8,071 nt of DNA from Deltaproteobacteria bacterium CG07_land_8_20_14_0_80_60_11 (lineage in GTDB: Bacteria > Desulfobacterota > Desulfobaccia > Desulfobaccales > 0-14-0-80-60-11). A program made the position numbers and the translations under genes. The stretch spans positions 1 to 8,071 of the forward strand of contig PEWM01000224.1 in the NCBI GenBank assembly GCA_002779455.1, in the 5' to 3' direction. Shown piece after piece: positions 5,718 to 8,071 of this stretch. Every line of letters starts with the position of its first letter. Positions within the stretch are counted from its first letter, which is position 1. The notes beneath the pieces were generated by a model. That model made no database searches and had not been told where the DNA came from. It saw only the letters and a list, made by a program, of their open reading frames with translations.

Positions 5718-6071
5718 ATGCCACGCGTCAAGAAAAGCGTTGCCTCAAGGGCGCGCCGGAAAAAATGGCTGGGGATGGCCAAGGGGTTCCGCAGCGGCCG
5801 GCGCCGGCTCTATCGCTCCGCCCGGGAGGCCGTGGAGCGCGCCCTGACTTTCGCCTACCGCGACCGCAAAGTGCGGAAACGGGAATTCCGCGCCCTGTGG
5901 ATTGTGCGTATCAATGCCGCCCTGCGGCCGCTGGGGATGTCATACAGCAAATTCATCGGCGGGCTGAAAAAGGCCGAGATCAACCTGGACCGCAAGGTCC
6001 TGGCCGACATGGCGGTCTTCGACCCCCAGGGGTTCGCCAAGGTGGCCGACCTCTCTCGGGGCGGGGATTAG
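5718..6071 (+). CDS. rplT: 50S ribosomal protein L20
   Basis: A 117-residue 23S rRNA-binding protein needed early in 50S assembly, and in several bacteria a repressor of its own operon. The basic N-terminal helix MPRVKKSVASRARRKKWL is followed by the conserved RSAREAVERALTFAYRDRKVRKREFRALWI (about 37-66) and the C-terminal globular part INAALRPLGMSYSKFIGGLKKAEINLDRKVLADMA. Length and motifs match bL20 with nothing missing. ATG 5718 has AGGAG 6 nt upstream. After the stop comes a 93-nt gap to pheS, about half of it a compound palindrome. Confidence 0.98.
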   Translation: MPRVKKSVASRARRKKWLGMAKGFRSGRRRLYRSAREAVERALTFAYRDRKVRKREFRALWIVRINAALRPLGMSYSKFIGGLKKAEINLDRKVLADMAVFDPQGFAKVADLSRGGD

Positions 6072-6098
6072 AAGCCGGCAGTTCTCAGCGGTCAGACC

Positions 6099-6145
6099 TA
6101 GGGCGGCCCATGGCCGCCATAAATCGGCGTGCACGGCACGCCCTA
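6099..6145. repeat. Compound REP-like palindrome between rplT and pheS
   Basis: The outer arms TAGGGCG (6099-6105) and CGCCCTA (6139-6145) are inverted repeats. Within them lie two hairpins, each with a 7-bp stem and 3-nt loop: GGCGGCC-CAT-GGCCGCC (6102-6118) and GGCGTGC-ACG-GCACGCC (6126-6142). The TAGGGCG arm resembles the TAGGGGCGG arm of the palindrome at 231-258. It has the look of a small dispersed palindromic element, possibly also influencing pheS mRNA. There is no proper T-tract, so termination is doubtful. Confidence 0.65.
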
Positions 6146-6164
6146 TCTTTGCTGACTACCCACC

Positions 6165-7178
6165 ATGACCACCGAGGCAGTAACGGATCTCGAAACCGCG
6201 GCGCTCCGGGAGATTCGGGGCGCGGGCCGCCCCGAAGACCTGGAACGCCTGCGGGTCCATTACCTGGGGCGCAAGGGCGCCCTGACCGGCATCCTGCGGG
6301 GTCTCGGGAAATTAGACCCGGAGGTGAGACGGAACGTCGGCCAGGAAGCCAACCGGGCCAAAGAGGCCCTGGAAGCAGCCCTGGATCAGGCCCGGCTGGC
6401 CCTGAGGGAAGCCGCCCGCCGGGGGGCCGCCGCCACCGTGGACGTTACCCTGCCGGGGCGGCGCCTGCCCCGGGGCCGGCTCCACCCGTTGAACCGCATC
6501 ATGGCGGAGGTCTGCGACATCTTCCTCCACCTGGGCTTTGAGGCGGTGGAAGGCCCCGAGGTGGAACTGGACTGGTATAACTTCGAGGCCCTCAACCTGC
6601 CCCCGGACCACCCGGCCCGGGACATGCAGGACACTTTTTACTTCAACGACAAGGTGCTGCTCCGGACTCACACCTCCCCCATGCAGATCCGCACCATGGA
6701 AGTCCGCCAGCCGCCGGTGCGCATTATCGCCCCGGGCAAGGTCTACCGCCGGGACTCGGACATCACCCACTCCCCCATGTTTCACCAGGTGGAGGGCCTG
6801 CTGGTGGATAAAGGGGTGACCTTTGCCGACCTCAAGGGGGTCCTCACCGCCTTCGTGCACCAGATGTTCGGTTCGAAGGTGGGAGTCCGCTTCCGCCCCA
6901 GCTACTTTCCCTTCACCGAACCCAGCGCCGAAGTGGACATCGAATGCGTCATGTGCGGGGGCCACGGCTGCCGGGTCTGCAAGGCCACCGGCTGGCTGGA
7001 GGTCCTGGGCGCCGGCATGGTCCACCCCGCGGTCTTCGAGGCCGTGGGCTACGATTCGGAAACCTACACCGGCTTCGCCTTCGGGCTGGGCATCGAACGC
7101 ATCGCCATGCTGAAGTACGGGGTCGACGACATCCGCCTCTTCTTCGACAACGACCTCAGATTCCTGCGCCAATTCTGA
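6165..7178 (+). CDS. pheS: Phenylalanyl-tRNA synthetase alpha subunit
   Basis: Catalytic subunit of the alpha2-beta2 enzyme that charges tRNA-Phe; 337 residues, normal for the family. The N-terminal helical arm (about 1-95, with VHYLGRKGALTGILRGLGKL) precedes the class II core: HTSPMQIRTM at 169-178, motif 2 region YRRDSDITHSPMFHQVEG near 193-209, and motif 3 GFAFGLGIERIAMLKYGVDD from 303. Four cysteines, C261, C264, C269 and C272 in a CxxC...CxxC pattern, occur in many non-enteric PheS proteins. ATG 6165 is the first start after an in-frame TGA (6153-6155). No Shine-Dalgarno is visible before it, the sequence there being CTGACTACCCACC. The beta-subunit gene pheT, normally next, is absent downstream and must be elsewhere for a working enzyme. 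Confidence 0.97.
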   Translation: MTTEAVTDLETAALREIRGAGRPEDLERLRVHYLGRKGALTGILRGLGKLDPEVRRNVGQEANRAKEALEAALDQARLALREAARRGAAATVDVTLPGRRLPRGRLHPLNRIMAEVCDIFLHLGFEAVEGPEVELDWYNFEALNLPPDHPARDMQDTFYFNDKVLLRTHTSPMQIRTMEVRQPPVRIIAPGKVYRRDSDITHSPMFHQVEGLLVDKGVTFADLKGVLTAFVHQMFGSKVGVRFRPSYFPFTEPSAEVDIECVMCGGHGCRVCKATGWLEVLGAGMVHPAVFEAVGYDSETYTGFAFGLGIERIAMLKYGVDDIRLFFDNDLRFLRQF

Positions 7179-7530
7179 GCCCGCCGCCGCCGAGGGATTG
7201 GTATCCGTAAAATCTGAGGGAAATTGACTTTCCGCCCTAATTTGTACTAAACTTCCAACTGTGAAAAGAATTGACTTCGAGAAGAGGATCGTTTGGGAGA
7301 TTTTACTCGGCCAAAGAGGCTCCAAAACCTCGTTGGCGCCAGAGGCTGCCAAGCTTGCCGCATAATCTCGGTCAATAGTGCAACAGTTTGACTATTCAAC
7401 AAAGGAAGACTTTTGGGCTCTCAACAATATCTCTTTTGAGATTGAACATGATGAACGTCTTGCCCACGGTTACACTGAAGTGTGAGAATAACAAATTAAA
7501 TTTTAGTTGAGAGAGGGAGGAGGCTTTATC
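7179..7530. other. Spacer between pheS and the NeuB-like gene
   Basis: The composition shifts here from GC-rich to AT-rich. No clear intrinsic terminator follows pheS. TTGACT (7224-7229) with TACTAA 15 bp later is a weak promoter candidate. A 34-codon frame from GTG 7261 to TAA 7365 is not recognisable. The ABC-transporter fragment at 7366-7485 is annotated separately. AGGAGG at 7518-7523 belongs to the next gene. Confidence 0.5.
7366..7485 (+). pseudogene. Fragment of a polysaccharide-type ABC transporter ATPase (Wzt/TagH-like)
   Basis: This short open stretch between stops reads ...KEDFWALNNISFEIEHDERL... The segment EDFWALNNISFEI matches the conserved start of the nucleotide-binding domain in O-antigen/teichoic-acid exporters, where FWAL(K/R)(D/N)VSFEV leads into GEVVGIIGRNGAGKST. 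Here the Walker A loop never appears: the frame changes to unrelated sequence (LAHGYTEV) and stops. There is no start signal. It is best read as a relic of a polysaccharide export gene, in keeping with the NeuB-like gene next to it. The identification rests on about 13 residues. Confidence 0.5.
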
Positions 7531-8071
7531 ATGTCTATTTTTATCATCGCGGAGATCGGTATCAATCATAACGGTGATGTGGAAATTGCCAAACAGTTAA
7601 TCGATGTTGCCAAGGATGTGGGAGCGGATGCGGTCAAATTCCAGAAGCGGACTATTGATCTGGTATATTCCAAAGAATTACTGGATTCGCCGAGAGAGAG
7701 CCCCTGGGGTAAAACGCAGCGGGCGCAGAAGGAGGGGCTTGAGTTCGGGCTGGCTCAATATCACGAGATAGATACTTACTGCAAAGAAAAGAGAATCGAG
7801 TGGTTTGCCTCGGCCTGGGACATTGAAAGCCAGAACTTTCTACGGCAGTTTAACTGCAGATACAATAAAATAGCTTCCGCGATGATCGTTTATGAGGACT
7901 TGCTCAGAGAGGTGGCTTCAGAAAAGAAACATACATTTATTTCTACGGGGATGACGGTAATTGAGCAGATTGATCATGCGGTGGAGATCTTCAGGAATGC
8001 AGATTGTCCTTTTGAGCTGATGCATTGCGTCTCGACGTATCCCATGGATGATGAGGATGCCAATCTGAACC
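7531..8071 (+). CDS. neuB: N-acetylneuraminate synthase (NeuB) family protein, C-terminus beyond window
   Basis: The family condenses phosphoenolpyruvate with an N-acetylhexosamine-type sugar to make sialic, legionaminic or pseudaminic acid for surface glycans. The first 180 residues are visible. They form the start of the TIM barrel: FIIAEIGINHNGDVEIAKQL at 4-23, GADAVKFQKR at 31-40, PRESPWG at 54-60, IEWFASAWD at 79-87, KIASA near 103-107, TFISTGM at 125-131 and FELMHCVSTYPM at 161-172, where His165 aligns with a metal-binding histidine of NeuB. ATG 7531 follows AGGAGG by 7 nt, an excellent site. Which nonulosonic acid is made cannot be told; the fragment alone also does not show whether the C-terminal antifreeze-like domain is present. 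Its codon use is more AT-rich than pheS. It probably begins a polysaccharide gene cluster continuing to the right. Confidence 0.9.
   Translation, partial: MSIFIIAEIGINHNGDVEIAKQLIDVAKDVGADAVKFQKRTIDLVYSKELLDSPRESPWGKTQRAQKEGLEFGLAQYHEIDTYCKEKRIEWFASAWDIESQNFLRQFNCRYNKIASAMIVYEDLLREVASEKKHTFISTGMTVIEQIDHAVEIFRNADCPFELMHCVSTYPMDDEDANLN

Noticed and set aside
5765..6541. A 258-codon plus-strand frame overlapping rplT and pheS
   Set aside because: It overlaps two certain genes in another frame and its product is Gly/Pro/Arg-rich low complexity.
6312..7352. A 346-codon open frame on the minus strand opposite pheS
   Set aside because: Same effect; pheS is unmistakable on the plus strand and the antisense product is low-complexity, rich in Gly, Ala, Val and His with no motif.
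1..8071. CRISPR array, tRNA or rRNA genes
   Set aside because: No regularly spaced repeats and no tRNA or rRNA landmarks were seen on either strand; the repeats present are isolated palindromes.

Overview
The window centres on a conserved bacterial translation operon, thrS-infC-rpmI-rplT-pheS (2848-7178, all on the + strand). It is flanked on both sides by accessory DNA with a surface-polysaccharide flavour. Very GC-rich core genes with heavy C/G third-position use, a BcsZ-like family 8 glycosidase lipoprotein and the gene order fit a Gram-negative bacterium. My guess is a deltaproteobacterium (Desulfobacterota), but that is inference and no marker here proves it.

Left flank. At 1-912 (- strand, cut by the window edge) lies a glycoside hydrolase family 8 lipoprotein. 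Its reading frame carries an in-frame 28-bp palindrome of the GTAGGGGCGG...CCGCCCCTAC type. A gene-poor stretch follows (913-1423). Next, on the - strand, comes an AT-rich class I SAM-dependent methyltransferase (1475-2221) followed at once by a 40-bp sequence that looks like an integron attC site lacking its last six bases. This suggests a captured gene cassette. About 600 bp of gene-free, probably eroded DNA separates it from thrS.

Core operon. thrS is preceded by a textbook terminator-like hairpin with a T-tract ending only 12 nt before its ATG, a candidate attenuator. infC appears to start at a non-canonical AUC codon placed correctly behind AGGAGG, which recalls the AUU start through which IF3 limits its own synthesis in E. 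coli. A 206-nt AT-rich spacer with a possible internal promoter and a strong hairpin precedes rpmI-rplT, the ribosomal proteins L35 and L20. A second compound palindrome (TAGGGCG...CGCCCTA) fills the rplT-pheS gap, and pheS lacks a visible Shine-Dalgarno sequence. Together these genes supply threonyl- and phenylalanyl-tRNA synthetase subunits, initiation factor 3 and two large-subunit proteins.

Right flank. The usual partner pheT does not follow pheS. Instead there is a 350-bp AT-richer spacer holding a broken piece of a polysaccharide-type ABC transporter ATPase, and then the start of a NeuB-family nonulosonic (sialic-type) acid synthase that runs off the end. Taken together, the polysaccharide-related pieces on both sides suggest that accessory cell-surface DNA has been inserted or rearranged around, and has probably split, a conserved translation operon.
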